The notes under the pieces: generated by a model | What the model was told of the DNA's origin: nothing | Seen by the model: only the letters and a program-made list of their open reading frames with translations | Databases searched by the model: none | Shown here: positions 36,123 through 43,734 of the stretch, in pieces | Layout: each line of letters begins with the position of its first letter | How positions within the stretch are numbered: position 1 is the first letter of the stretch | NCBI RefSeq assembly: GCF_016106035.1 | Contig: NZ_JADKPZ010000011.1 | Span: 1 to 64,000 of the forward strand | Direction of reading: 5' to 3' | Source: Arcobacter vandammei | GTDB taxonomy: Bacteria; Campylobacterota; Campylobacteria; Campylobacterales; Arcobacteraceae | DNA: 64,000 bases | Translations under genes and position numbers: made by a program

Positions 36123-37939
36123 TAGTAAATCTTATCTAGTTTAAATATATAAGAGATGAAGTTTTTAAATTCTGTTACTATTTTTAAACTCTCTTTTAAA
36201 AGGTCTCTCTCTATTTTTCCTAAGGCATTTGTATCAATATTATTTGAAATCTCTTTTCCATTATTTATTGAATCAAGATGATGTTTTAATCTTAGAGTAT
36301 TTACTATTTCAAATGCTTCAATTAACTCTGCTGCCATATTTTTTTCAATAATTTTTCTATCTTCAAGTATTTTAATTCTTTTAACTGTTGTTGTCTCTTT
36401 TATTTTCTCTTTTAAGCTTAAGCTTCTAATTCCTTGAACTATTGGGAAAATTGCAGCTTTTTTAATATTTATTAGATTATTTTTTCCAATAAAGCTTGAT
36501 ATTGCAGTTGGTGTTTCAAATGCAGTTGTTGATTTTGCAAAATATGCTAAGAATAAATCATTTTGAACTTTATTAAATAGATGCTCTTTTAATATAATTA
36601 AAAGTTCTTTATCTCCAGCAACAGCAAATGAGTCAATAAATATTGCTAAATCTAAGTAGCCTTTCATATCAGGGCTATTTATCCATCTTGCAATATCGTG
36701 CTTGAACTCAGTAAAACTTTTGCACCAAGCTGGATTTGAAACCATAATATTCCCTTTACAAGGTGGGTAACCTAACTCTATTAAATTTTCAGTAATTTGT
36801 TGCATAAATGGTCTATATTGTTCAACATCTACACCATCTTTTACAATTAAAGCATTATCTTGATCTGTTTTTATTATCTGTTCATTTCTTCCTTCACTTC
36901 CCATTACTATTAAACAAGCACTCTCTTGAAGTTCATTTGGTAAAACAAGGCTATATAATTTTTGATAAACTTTTGTATTTAATTGACCAATTAAACTTGA
37001 AATATGGTGAATTTTTACACCTTTTGCTTGAAGGCTTGTAATAATTTCAAGAAAATCTTTACTTGCATTTTTTAAATCTTGAACATTTTTCGCATTTTTT
37101 ATTTTTGATTCAATAACATAAGTATGATTTGCAAAGTGTGATAAAATATCGATTTGTTCAAGTATTCCAACCATTTCTCCATTGTTATTTACAACACCAA
37201 CTCTTTTTATATTTCTTTTTACTAAAATAGTTAAAGCTTCAAATAAGTAGTCATCTTGTTTGATTGTAAGAAGTGGAAAAATAGCAATATCTTTTACAGC
37301 TATATCTAAATCTCTACCTTGTAAAAGTACCTTTACTTTCAAAAGAGAATCTGTAATAATTCCATAACCTAGCTCTTTACTTTTTATGATAATTGTAGAA
37401 GTTTTAAATTGCATAGATTTTTCAATTGCATCTATTAATTTTGTATCTTCATCTACAATACAGGCTTCGTGTATTAAGGTATCTTGAACTTTTGCTATCA
37501 TAAAAGAAGATAATTCAGATGTGTACTCTTTGTCTTTTAGTGTTTGGATTTTATTAACTAAATCTTTTAGGAAAAAATCTTTGAATTCTTGATTTTTTTC
37601 CATCAAAGATAAAAAAGCTTTTTTATCTATTTCATAACAAATAAGCTCTTCGTGAACTTTGAAAGTATGTTCACACTTCCCATAAATTAAAGAGTTTGAA
37701 TCAAAAGAGTCTTCACTTTGATAATCCATAATTAGATTATTCTCTTTTGAATATTCAAATACAGAACCTTTTATAATTAAAAAAAATGTATCAGGAATCT
37801 TATTTGGACTAATTAATACAGTATCTTTTGGATAATAAGCTATATCCATATGTTGAAGGCACATTGACATTTGGCTAGGGCTTAAGTGTCCAAATGGATG
37901 AATATTTGATAAAAATATCTCTTGGTCTTGAATGCTCAT
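36122..37939 (-). CDS. cNMP-binding/CBS/DUF294 putative nucleotidyltransferase, second copy
   Basis: The 605-residue paralogue of the protein at 29309 has the same order: cNMP-binding-like domain (about 14-130), CBS pair (about 150-272), nucleotidyltransferase domain with GSEGRNEQIIKTDQDNAL, and DUF294 C-terminal helices. The catalytic GS and the DxD-type TDQD residues are intact. It overlaps the symporter stop upstream by four bases and the exonuclease start downstream by one base, so symporter, DUF294 and exonuclease are made together. It may sense a ligand and modify the transporter or a signal nucleotide; this is inferred. Confidence 0.88.
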   Translation of the reverse strand: MSIQDQEIFLSNIHPFGHLSPSQMSMCLQHMDIAYYPKDTVLISPNKIPDTFFLIIKGSVFEYSKENNLIMDYQSEDSFDSNSLIYGKCEHTFKVHEELICYEIDKKAFLSLMEKNQEFKDFFLKDLVNKIQTLKDKEYTSELSSFMIAKVQDTLIHEACIVDEDTKLIDAIEKSMQFKTSTIIIKSKELGYGIITDSLLKVKVLLQGRDLDIAVKDIAIFPLLTIKQDDYLFEALTILVKRNIKRVGVVNNNGEMVGILEQIDILSHFANHTYVIESKIKNAKNVQDLKNASKDFLEIITSLQAKGVKIHHISSLIGQLNTKVYQKLYSLVLPNELQESACLIVMGSEGRNEQIIKTDQDNALIVKDGVDVEQYRPFMQQITENLIELGYPPCKGNIMVSNPAWCKSFTEFKHDIARWINSPDMKGYLDLAIFIDSFAVAGDKELLIILKEHLFNKVQNDLFLAYFAKSTTAFETPTAISSFIGKNNLINIKKAAIFPIVQGIRSLSLKEKIKETTTVKRIKILEDRKIIEKNMAAELIEAFEIVNTLRLKHHLDSINNGKEISNNIDTNALGKIERDLLKESLKIVTEFKNFISYIFKLDKIY

Positions 37940-39672
37940 AAAATTTCCTTTATCTCTGGAGTTCTTAAGTTATCAATTAAAATAACGACTTCCTCTGGTA
38001 CTTTTGATGTAAATTTTGAAACGATAATAGAAATAAAAATATTTAATATAGCTCCAACAACACCAATTCCTATAGGCATAATACCAAATAAATATTTATC
38101 ATAAGAGTAAAGATCATTTTCTATAAAACAAAAATAGATTATATATACTAAAATAAACAATAAAGATACTATTAAACCAGAAATTGCTCCCTCTTTTGTA
38201 ATATTTTTACTAAATATCCCAAGAACAATTGTAGGAAAAAGAGTCCCTGCTAAAATAGTAAAGGATATTGTAATTGTCTCTATTATAGAGTAATTTGGTA
38301 TTGTAAAAAATGTAGCTAGAGAGATAATAGCTAAAAGAAATATTTTTGAGAAAATCTTATATCTTTTTGTGTTATAAGCTATATCTTTCTCTTCAAAGAA
38401 GATAAGTATAGAGTTTGTACTAATTAAGATTAATCCAGTCATAGTTGATAAGGCTGCTGCTAAAGCACCAGCTAAAATTAGAGCAACAGTCCAGTTTGGA
38501 AGATTTGCTATTTCTGGATTAATCAAAGTTTGAATATCTGGATTTATATAAAGTTCGTTTGAAGAAGAGTTATTTATTTGTATTTTACTATCTTGATTTT
38601 TGTCAGTAAATTCAACTTCTTTTATATTTTGCCAAATATCAAGCCATTTCCCATTGTTATCTAATCCATTTGGATGTTTTATTTCTCCATTTATAAAGGC
38701 TTCATATTCAACATTTTGAGTATGTTTGATACTGTTTATTTTTGATAATGCACCTAAAGGTGACATTGCTGTATAAATTATAGCAATAAAAACCAAAGCC
38801 CAAAAAGCTGATTTTCTTGTATCATTTACACTTGGAGTCGATATAAACTTCACTAAAATATGAGGTAAGGCTGCAACTCCTAACATAAGTGATAATGAAA
38901 TTGTAAAAATATCAAGAAGTCCAAGAGCTTTTGTATAGGAAAATCCGTAATCTTCTAAACTACTATCTAAAACATGAAGTAAATAGCTTCCTTGCTCTAT
39001 TGTTTTAATTCCTGAATCAAAAATAAAATTTGTTTTTGAAAATAGAGCAAGTTGAGGAATAAAACCATTTGTAAGCTCTAAAGATAGAAATATTATAGGA
39101 GTTATAAATGCAAATAAAATAATCATATATTGTGCAATTTGAGTATAAGTAACTTGTCTTATTCCACCAAAAAGTGAATATAAAAAGGCAACAAAAATTG
39201 CAACAACAAGGGCTATATCTTTATCTATTTGAAAAATTCTTGAAAATACTATTCCAATACCTTTAATTTGTGCAGAGATATAAATAAAAGAGACAATAAT
39301 TATAATAAAAATTGTCAAATTTCTAGCAAATTTTGAGTAGTATCTAGCTTCTATAAATTCACTTAAATGAAACTTTCCAAATTTTCTTAAATAAGGAACA
39401 ATTAAAAGAGCTAAAAGTACAAATCCACCAGTAAAACCCATAATATATGCTGAACCAGAAAAACCTAAAAGAGATATTGTTCCAGCAAGTGCTACAAAAG
39501 TAACAGCACTTATAAAATCAACTGCAATTGAAACACCATTTACTACAGGACTAAAAGAGTTTTTTGCAATATAAAAATCTTTTGTTGAACTAGATTTTGT
39601 CCATAAAGCAAGACCAAAATATATTGTAAATGATACACCAACTAGAAGATAAATTAAAGATTGAAGTTCCAT
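37936..39672 (-). CDS. Sodium:solute symporter, VC_2705 type
   Basis: The 578-residue membrane protein has about 13 hydrophobic segments and the symporter-family pattern (KDFYIAKNSFSPVVNGVSIA, FHLSEFIEARYYSKFARN, FGGIRQVTYTQIAQY). It belongs to the group that works with a DUF4212 small subunit (VC_2705 type). A hydrophilic insertion of about 90 residues (near 300-390, rich in Asn/Asp/Glu) sits between two membrane helices; similar loops occur in this group. The substrate is likely a carboxylate or amino acid; acetate is suggested only by neighbours. It is coupled to DUF4212 upstream and DUF294 downstream. Confidence 0.88.
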   Translation of the reverse strand: MELQSLIYLLVGVSFTIYFGLALWTKSSSTKDFYIAKNSFSPVVNGVSIAVDFISAVTFVALAGTISLLGFSGSAYIMGFTGGFVLLALLIVPYLRKFGKFHLSEFIEARYYSKFARNLTIFIIIIVSFIYISAQIKGIGIVFSRIFQIDKDIALVVAIFVAFLYSLFGGIRQVTYTQIAQYMIILFAFITPIIFLSLELTNGFIPQLALFSKTNFIFDSGIKTIEQGSYLLHVLDSSLEDYGFSYTKALGLLDIFTISLSLMLGVAALPHILVKFISTPSVNDTRKSAFWALVFIAIIYTAMSPLGALSKINSIKHTQNVEYEAFINGEIKHPNGLDNNGKWLDIWQNIKEVEFTDKNQDSKIQINNSSSNELYINPDIQTLINPEIANLPNWTVALILAGALAAALSTMTGLILISTNSILIFFEEKDIAYNTKRYKIFSKIFLLAIISLATFFTIPNYSIIETITISFTILAGTLFPTIVLGIFSKNITKEGAISGLIVSLLFILVYIIYFCFIENDLYSYDKYLFGIMPIGIGVVGAILNIFISIIVSKFTSKVPEEVVILIDNLRTPEIKEIL

Positions 39673-39674
39673 TA

Positions 39675-39935
39675 TTACTCGCTTATAGAGTATTTTTGTT
39701 CAATTTTAGATATTTTTCTGATATAGATAAAAATAATAAGAATAAAAAAGAGTATTGAACCTTGATTTGCTAAAAAGAATCCAAATTTTACACCAAAGAA
39801 TTCAAATTGATTTAGGAAATTTGCTCCAAAAATAGCAAGTCCAAAAGTGATAATTGCCCAAGCAAGTAACAATTTTGCAATAAGTAAAAGATTCTCTTTC
39901 CAGTATTGTTGTGCAAAACTTTGCTCTTTGTTCAC
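39675..39935 (-). CDS. DUF4212 small subunit of the symporter
   Basis: The 86-residue protein has the DUF4212 pattern: a polar N-terminus with QQYWKENLLLIAKLL, two membrane helices (about 15-37 and 47-70), and FFGVKFGFFLANQGSILFF between and within them. Such proteins are encoded directly upstream of VC_2705-type symporters, as here (two bases apart), and are regarded as a small transporter subunit. It heads the four-gene unit that ends with the exonuclease at 35514. Confidence 0.9.
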   Translation of the reverse strand: MNKEQSFAQQYWKENLLLIAKLLLAWAIITFGLAIFGANFLNQFEFFGVKFGFFLANQGSILFFILIIFIYIRKISKIEQKYSISE

Positions 39936-39981
39936 TAATAGCTCCTAATAAAAATATAAGATTATATTGTTTTTTAGTAGC

Positions 39982-40008
39982 AAAAACATAGCAAAGAGCT
40001 ATGTTTTT
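39982..40008 (-). terminator. Terminator of the two-component regulator operon
   Basis: A perfect 11-bp stem (39982-39992 / 39998-40008) with loop AAAGA lies two bases after the response regulator stop. The stem ends in AAAAA/TTTTT, but the following bases on the minus strand are not a clean U-run. Confidence 0.75.
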
Positions 40009-40010
40009 AT

Positions 40011-40673
40011 TTAAGCAGAGTAGTATCTATCTATTTTATATCCAAGACCTCTAATATTTTTTATAAAATCCTCTTTTAAAGATTTTTTTAGCCTTGAAAT
40101 TTCAGCTCTAATTGTAGGATTGTCAATATTTTCAGCATCCCAAACATCAACTCTAAATCTTTCAAAATCTACAATCATATTTATATTTAAAGCTAAAATA
40201 TGAATAATTTCAAGTTGTTTTTTTGTAAGATTTTGTGGTTCTCCATTGAAATATAGAGTTTGTTTATCTTTTGAGTAAGAGTAATTTTCAGAAAATCTAA
40301 TATGACTTGTATTATTTTGCTCTTTTTTTAGAATTTGATTTATTTTAATTCCTAGTTCACCTAGATGAAAAGGTTTTTTTAAATACTCTCTAGCTCCCAA
40401 ATTATATGCTTTTGTAATATCTTCTATATCAATTTGAGCAGAAATAAAAATTGTTGGAATATGAATCTTTCTAAGATTTAGTTCATTTAAAATTGAAAAA
40501 CCATCTATATTTGGTACATTTACATCAAGTATTAATAAATCATAACTTTTTTCAATATTATTTAAAACTTCTGCTCCATCCATAAAGCTTTCAACCATAT
40601 GCCCAATTCCCCTTAAATATTCGCTAATAGCACTATTTAACATTAATTCATCTTCAAGAAGTAATATCTTCAT
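40011..40673 (-). CDS. OmpR-family response regulator
   Basis: The 220-residue protein has an N-terminal receiver domain with acidic Glu7-Asp8, the phosphorylation site Asp50 in LLILDVNVPN, and the conserved Lys100 in YLKKPF, followed by a winged-helix DNA-binding domain (about 125-216) ending GLGYKIDR. It is transcribed after, and overlaps by 20 bases, the Cache histidine kinase. Its place next to the symporter block suggests control of these genes in response to an external small molecule, possibly a carboxylate. Confidence 0.93.
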   Translation of the reverse strand: MKILLLEDELMLNSAISEYLRGIGHMVESFMDGAEVLNNIEKSYDLLILDVNVPNIDGFSILNELNLRKIHIPTIFISAQIDIEDITKAYNLGAREYLKKPFHLGELGIKINQILKKEQNNTSHIRFSENYSYSKDKQTLYFNGEPQNLTKKQLEIIHILALNINMIVDFERFRVDVWDAENIDNPTIRAEISRLKKSLKEDFIKNIRGLGYKIDRYYSA

Positions 40674-42237
40674 TTATTTTAAACCTATATATAAATTTTG
40701 TCTCTTTTGTGTCAGATTGAATATCGATTATAACTAAATTCTTATCACAAATCTCTTTTACGATTTTTAAACCTAAACCAAAACCACCTCGAGCTTGATT
40801 TTCTCTATAAAAATCATCAAAGATTTTATCTACACTCTCAATTTGTTTTGAGTTTGTTGTCACACTAAACTCTATTTCATCATCACTTAAATAAATAAGT
40901 TTAACAAAAATAGGAGACTTACTAAATGAGTATTTTACAGCATTAGATAGATTATTATCTATAACTCTTTGAAGTTCTGTTTGATTAAACTTTAAATAAA
41001 CATCATCTTCAATATTTTTTATAAAATATAGAGAGTTTGATTTTACAATCTCTTCAAAGAAGTCCATTCTATCTTTTAATACTTTTGAAAATTCTATATA
41101 CTCTTTTTCATAAATTACTCTATTTTTTTTGATTAAGTATGATAAATCATCATAAATATATTGAATTGTTTTTGAACCAGATTCTATATTTGTAATATAG
41201 TTATTGTCTGGAATTTTCATTTTTAATAGGTCTATATTTGTTCGTATAATTGCTAAAGGAGTATTTATTTCATGAACAGAGTTTTTTAAAAACTGCTTTT
41301 GAGATTCTACAAGATTAGATAGCTCTTTTGTTTTTTCATTAACTTTTGTTTCCAAATTTTTATTTAACTCTTCAAGCATTGAACTTTTTAGCTTCATATT
41401 TGTCATAGCATCATTTGCATAATTTGCAATTACTTTAAATTCACCAAAAATAATTCTACTTTGATTTATTGGGTCATTATTTTTTTGAGACTCTTTGAAA
41501 TAATTTCCTATCTCTTTTACATCATTTACAATTAAAATAGTTGCATTTTTGTAGATAAATATAGAGTATAAAATAAGTAAAATTGTAAGGGAAGTTATTT
41601 GAAGAGTATAGTTTGAAATCTTTTTGTTATACTCTTCTTCTTTTTGTTTTATTAATCTATCAATTTCATCAAGATAAACACCTTTTCCTAATGTCCAAGC
41701 CCATTTATTATAGGAATTTACATAAGATAGCTTATTTGTCTCTTTTGAAGCTTCTGGTTTTGTCCAAAAGTAGTTTACATAACCACCATTTTCATTTTTT
41801 GATTCATTTATTAACTCTAAAATTGGAAATTTACCTATTGAATCTTTAAAATTCAAAAAATTCTTACCAATATTTAGTTTTTCATTTGAACTTAATATTA
41901 CATTTCCATCAAAATCATAAATAAAAATATACTCATTTGGATTGTCGCTTAATTTAAGTTGGTTTATTGCTAAAATAACATCTTTTTTAATATCTTCTTC
42001 AGATTTTAAATCTATATTTTGTTTGTAATAGTAATCGATAAATTTAATTACATAATCAACATGATTTTTAAGTAGAGCTTTTTGATTATTTGTATAATCT
42101 GTTTTTAATGTATGAATTTTTTCTTGTAGCTCTTCGTGAGCATTGTTTATAATTGTAAAGGTGAAAAATGAGATTAGTATTATAATAAAAACTATACTAT
42201 AAACTATTAAGTGATATAGACTTTTTGCTTTTAACAT
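40654..42237 (-). CDS. Sensor histidine kinase with extracytoplasmic Cache domain
   Basis: The 527-residue inner-membrane sensor has a helix at about 10-31, a periplasmic Cache domain of about 175 residues (EYIFIYDFDGNVILSS, and WAWTLGKGVY near its end), a second helix (about 211-236), a linker and coiled coil, the phosphoacceptor His322 in SVHEINTPLA, and an ATPase domain with NNLSNAVKYS and GGFGLGLKIVKEI. Such single-Cache domains often bind small organic acids. It is coupled to the OmpR-type regulator. Ligand is unknown. Confidence 0.92.
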   Translation of the reverse strand: MLKAKSLYHLIVYSIVFIIILISFFTFTIINNAHEELQEKIHTLKTDYTNNQKALLKNHVDYVIKFIDYYYKQNIDLKSEEDIKKDVILAINQLKLSDNPNEYIFIYDFDGNVILSSNEKLNIGKNFLNFKDSIGKFPILELINESKNENGGYVNYFWTKPEASKETNKLSYVNSYNKWAWTLGKGVYLDEIDRLIKQKEEEYNKKISNYTLQITSLTILLILYSIFIYKNATILIVNDVKEIGNYFKESQKNNDPINQSRIIFGEFKVIANYANDAMTNMKLKSSMLEELNKNLETKVNEKTKELSNLVESQKQFLKNSVHEINTPLAIIRTNIDLLKMKIPDNNYITNIESGSKTIQYIYDDLSYLIKKNRVIYEKEYIEFSKVLKDRMDFFEEIVKSNSLYFIKNIEDDVYLKFNQTELQRVIDNNLSNAVKYSFSKSPIFVKLIYLSDDEIEFSVTTNSKQIESVDKIFDDFYRENQARGGFGLGLKIVKEICDKNLVIIDIQSDTKETKFIYRFKINEDITS

Positions 42238-42310
42238 TTAAACCTGCGACTTTTTAATAATATAAGATAATAATAGCTAGATTTTTATAATAAAGAAGTT
42301 ATATGAAAAA

Positions 42311-42387
42311 TGGCGCGGCCAACGAGACTCGAACTCGCGACCTCCTGCGTGACAGGCAGGCATTCTAACCAACTAAACTATGGCCGC
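42311..42387 (-). tRNA. tRNA-Asp(GTC), downstream cassette
   Basis: Full cloverleaf on the minus strand with acceptor GCGGCCA / TGGCCGC, anticodon loop CTGTCAC and encoded CCA. Identical in sequence to the copy at 42692. Last tRNA of the eight-gene array. Confidence 0.97.
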
Positions 42388-42400
42388 ACCTTTTAAATAA

Positions 42401-42476
42401 TGGTGGTCGATATAAGACTCGAACTTATGACATCTACCTTGTAAGGGTAGCGCTCTACCAACTGAGCTAATCGACC
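42401..42476 (-). tRNA. tRNA-Val(TAC), downstream cassette
   Basis: Acceptor GGTCGAT / ATCGACC, anticodon loop CTTACAA, encoded CCA. Its T-stem is ATAAG/CTTAT, while the other copy at 42782 has GCAAG/CTTGC: two outer base pairs changed on both sides, keeping the stem. Confidence 0.97.
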
Positions 42477-42502
42477 AAAGGGGAAAGTTGTATAATTGAC
42501 CT

Positions 42503-42577
42503 TGGTGACCCCTAGGGGATTCGAACCCCTGTGGCATGGATGAAAACCATGAATCCTAACCGTTAGATGAAGGGGCC
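42503..42577 (-). tRNA. tRNA-Glu(TTC), downstream cassette
   Basis: Acceptor GGCCCCT paired with AGGGGTC, anticodon loop TTTTCAT, encoded CCA. Same as the copy at 42880. Its U34 is a probable target of the MnmE/MnmG and MnmA enzymes. Confidence 0.97.
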
Positions 42578-42597
42578 AAGTTATACAACAATAAAAG

Positions 42598-42673
42598 TGG
42601 TGACCCGTGATGGATTCGAACCATCGGCCTCCTCATTAAAAGTGAGATGCTCTACCGACTGAGCTAACGAGTC
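42598..42673 (-). tRNA. tRNA-Lys(TTT), downstream cassette
   Basis: Acceptor GACTCGT / ACGGGTC (one G-T pair), anticodon loop CTTTTAA, encoded CCA. Same as the copy at 42974. First gene of the downstream cassette in transcription order. Confidence 0.97.
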
Positions 42674-42691
42674 AAAAACAAAAAAGAAAAA

Positions 42692-42768
42692 TGGCGCGGC
42701 CAACGAGACTCGAACTCGCGACCTCCTGCGTGACAGGCAGGCATTCTAACCAACTAAACTATGGCCGC
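42692..42768 (-). tRNA. tRNA-Asp(GTC), upstream cassette
   Basis: Same sequence as the Asp gene at 42311, 381 bases away: acceptor GCGGCCA / TGGCCGC, anticodon GTC, encoded CCA. Confidence 0.97.
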
Positions 42769-42781
42769 ACCTTTTAATTTA

Positions 42782-42857
42782 TGGTGGTCGATGCAAGACT
42801 CGAACTTGCGACATCTACCTTGTAAGGGTAGCGCTCTACCAACTGAGCTAATCGACC
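42782..42857 (-). tRNA. tRNA-Val(TAC), upstream cassette
   Basis: Same acceptor, D and anticodon arms as the copy at 42401 but with T-stem GCAAG/CTTGC. The compensatory changes show that both copies are under selection to fold. Confidence 0.97.
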
Positions 42858-42879
42858 ATTAAAGTTACATATTTGACCT

Positions 42880-42954
42880 TGGTGACCCCTAGGGGATTCG
42901 AACCCCTGTGGCATGGATGAAAACCATGAATCCTAACCGTTAGATGAAGGGGCC
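42880..42954 (-). tRNA. tRNA-Glu(TTC), upstream cassette
   Basis: Anticodon loop TTTTCAT, encoded CCA; same sequence as the copy at 42503. The flanking AAGTTATAC/AAGTATGTAAC spacers differ, so the cassettes have had time to diverge between genes. Confidence 0.97.
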
Positions 42955-42973
42955 AAGTATGTAACAATAAAAG

Positions 42974-43049
42974 TGGTGACCCGTGATGGATTCGAACCAT
43001 CGGCCTCCTCATTAAAAGTGAGATGCTCTACCGACTGAGCTAACGAGTC
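42974..43049 (-). tRNA. tRNA-Lys(TTT), upstream cassette
   Basis: First tRNA of the array in transcription order, about 37 bases downstream of a consensus promoter. Anticodon loop CTTTTAA, encoded CCA; same as the copy at 42598. Confidence 0.97.
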
Positions 43050-43086
43050 ATTTCCGTTTTAAGTGTTTTACTTAAATTGGACTGGA

Positions 43087-43115
43087 ATTATAGTGCAAAA
43101 TATTTTAATTGTCAA
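43087..43115 (-). promoter_or_regulatory. Consensus promoter of the tRNA array
   Basis: On the minus strand TTGACA (43115-43110) and TATAAT (43092-43087) are both perfect with a 17-bp spacer. It should drive the eight-tRNA transcript. The -35 box overlaps the 3' end of pncC. Confidence 0.92.
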
Positions 43116-43611
43116 GAGTTTTTTTGATAAATTTCAAAATTTCTTTCAAAGATTGTTTTGCAGCTTGTTCTTGCACCTCTTCTCTTGAACCTTTAAAGTG
43201 GTGTATATCTACCATTTTACGGGCTTTATTATCAGAAATTCCAATTACAACTGTACCAACAGGTTTATTTATTGTTCCACCATTTGGTCCTGCAATTCCA
43301 GAGATTGCAATAGCAAAATCTGCTTCAAATTTAGAAATAGCACCATCAAGCATCTCATTTACAACTTCAATACTAACAGCTCCAAACTTTTCTAAAGTCT
43401 CATTTTTTACATTTAACTCTTGATTTTTAATCTTATTTGAATAAGTTACAATACTACCATTAAAAATATCACTGCTTCCACTAATTTTTGTAATCATACT
43501 TGCAACTAATCCACCTGTGCAAGATTCTGCTGTTGTGATTGATTTATTGTGTTTTCGTAAAAGTTCTTGAAGTTCTATCATATTGTTTGTAGAAAATATA
43601 TTATCGTACAT
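43105..43611 (-). CDS. CinA C-terminal family protein (PncC-like NMN amidohydrolase)
   Basis: The 168-residue protein corresponds to the C-terminal domain of CinA alone. It has the conserved TTAESCTGGLVASMIT near the N-terminus with the catalytic Ser, SYSNKIK-type VTYSNKIK, FGAVS, AISGIAGPNGGT and PVGTVVIG. PncC-type enzymes deamidate nicotinamide mononucleotide and recycle NAD breakdown products. The gene ends within the promoter of the tRNA array. The family is certain; the activity is by analogy. Confidence 0.9.
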   Translation of the reverse strand: MYDNIFSTNNMIELQELLRKHNKSITTAESCTGGLVASMITKISGSSDIFNGSIVTYSNKIKNQELNVKNETLEKFGAVSIEVVNEMLDGAISKFEADFAIAISGIAGPNGGTINKPVGTVVIGISDNKARKMVDIHHFKGSREEVQEQAAKQSLKEILKFIKKTLDN

Positions 43612-43705
43612 AAAATTCCTAAATAGTTTAAAATATAGTTTAAAGGATTTTAGAAAAAAGTATATAAAATAGAGATAAATTTAAATGATAGTTTTTAAAA
43701 GAATG

Positions 43706-43734
43706 TTTTTAGAAGAGTAAAACTCCTCTAAAAA
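43706..43734 (-). terminator. Terminator of mqo
   Basis: A 12-bp stem (43706-43717 / 43723-43734) with loop TAAAA and one G-U pair in the minus-strand RNA; the stem ends in a run of five T on the minus strand's 3' side. It starts at the base next to the mqo stop codon. Confidence 0.78.

Noticed and set aside
40011-42237. CrbS/CrbR-type acetate switch
   Set aside because: CrbS has a symporter domain fused to the kinase; here the kinase has a Cache domain with two membrane helices and the regulator is OmpR-type, so it is a different system.
42388-42390. Alternative acceptor stem for tRNA-Asp starting three bases earlier
   Set aside because: The GGTGCGG/CCGCGCC pairing would leave no discriminator plus CCA and misplace U8; GCGGCCA/TGGCCGC pairs perfectly and gives a standard 77-base tRNA.
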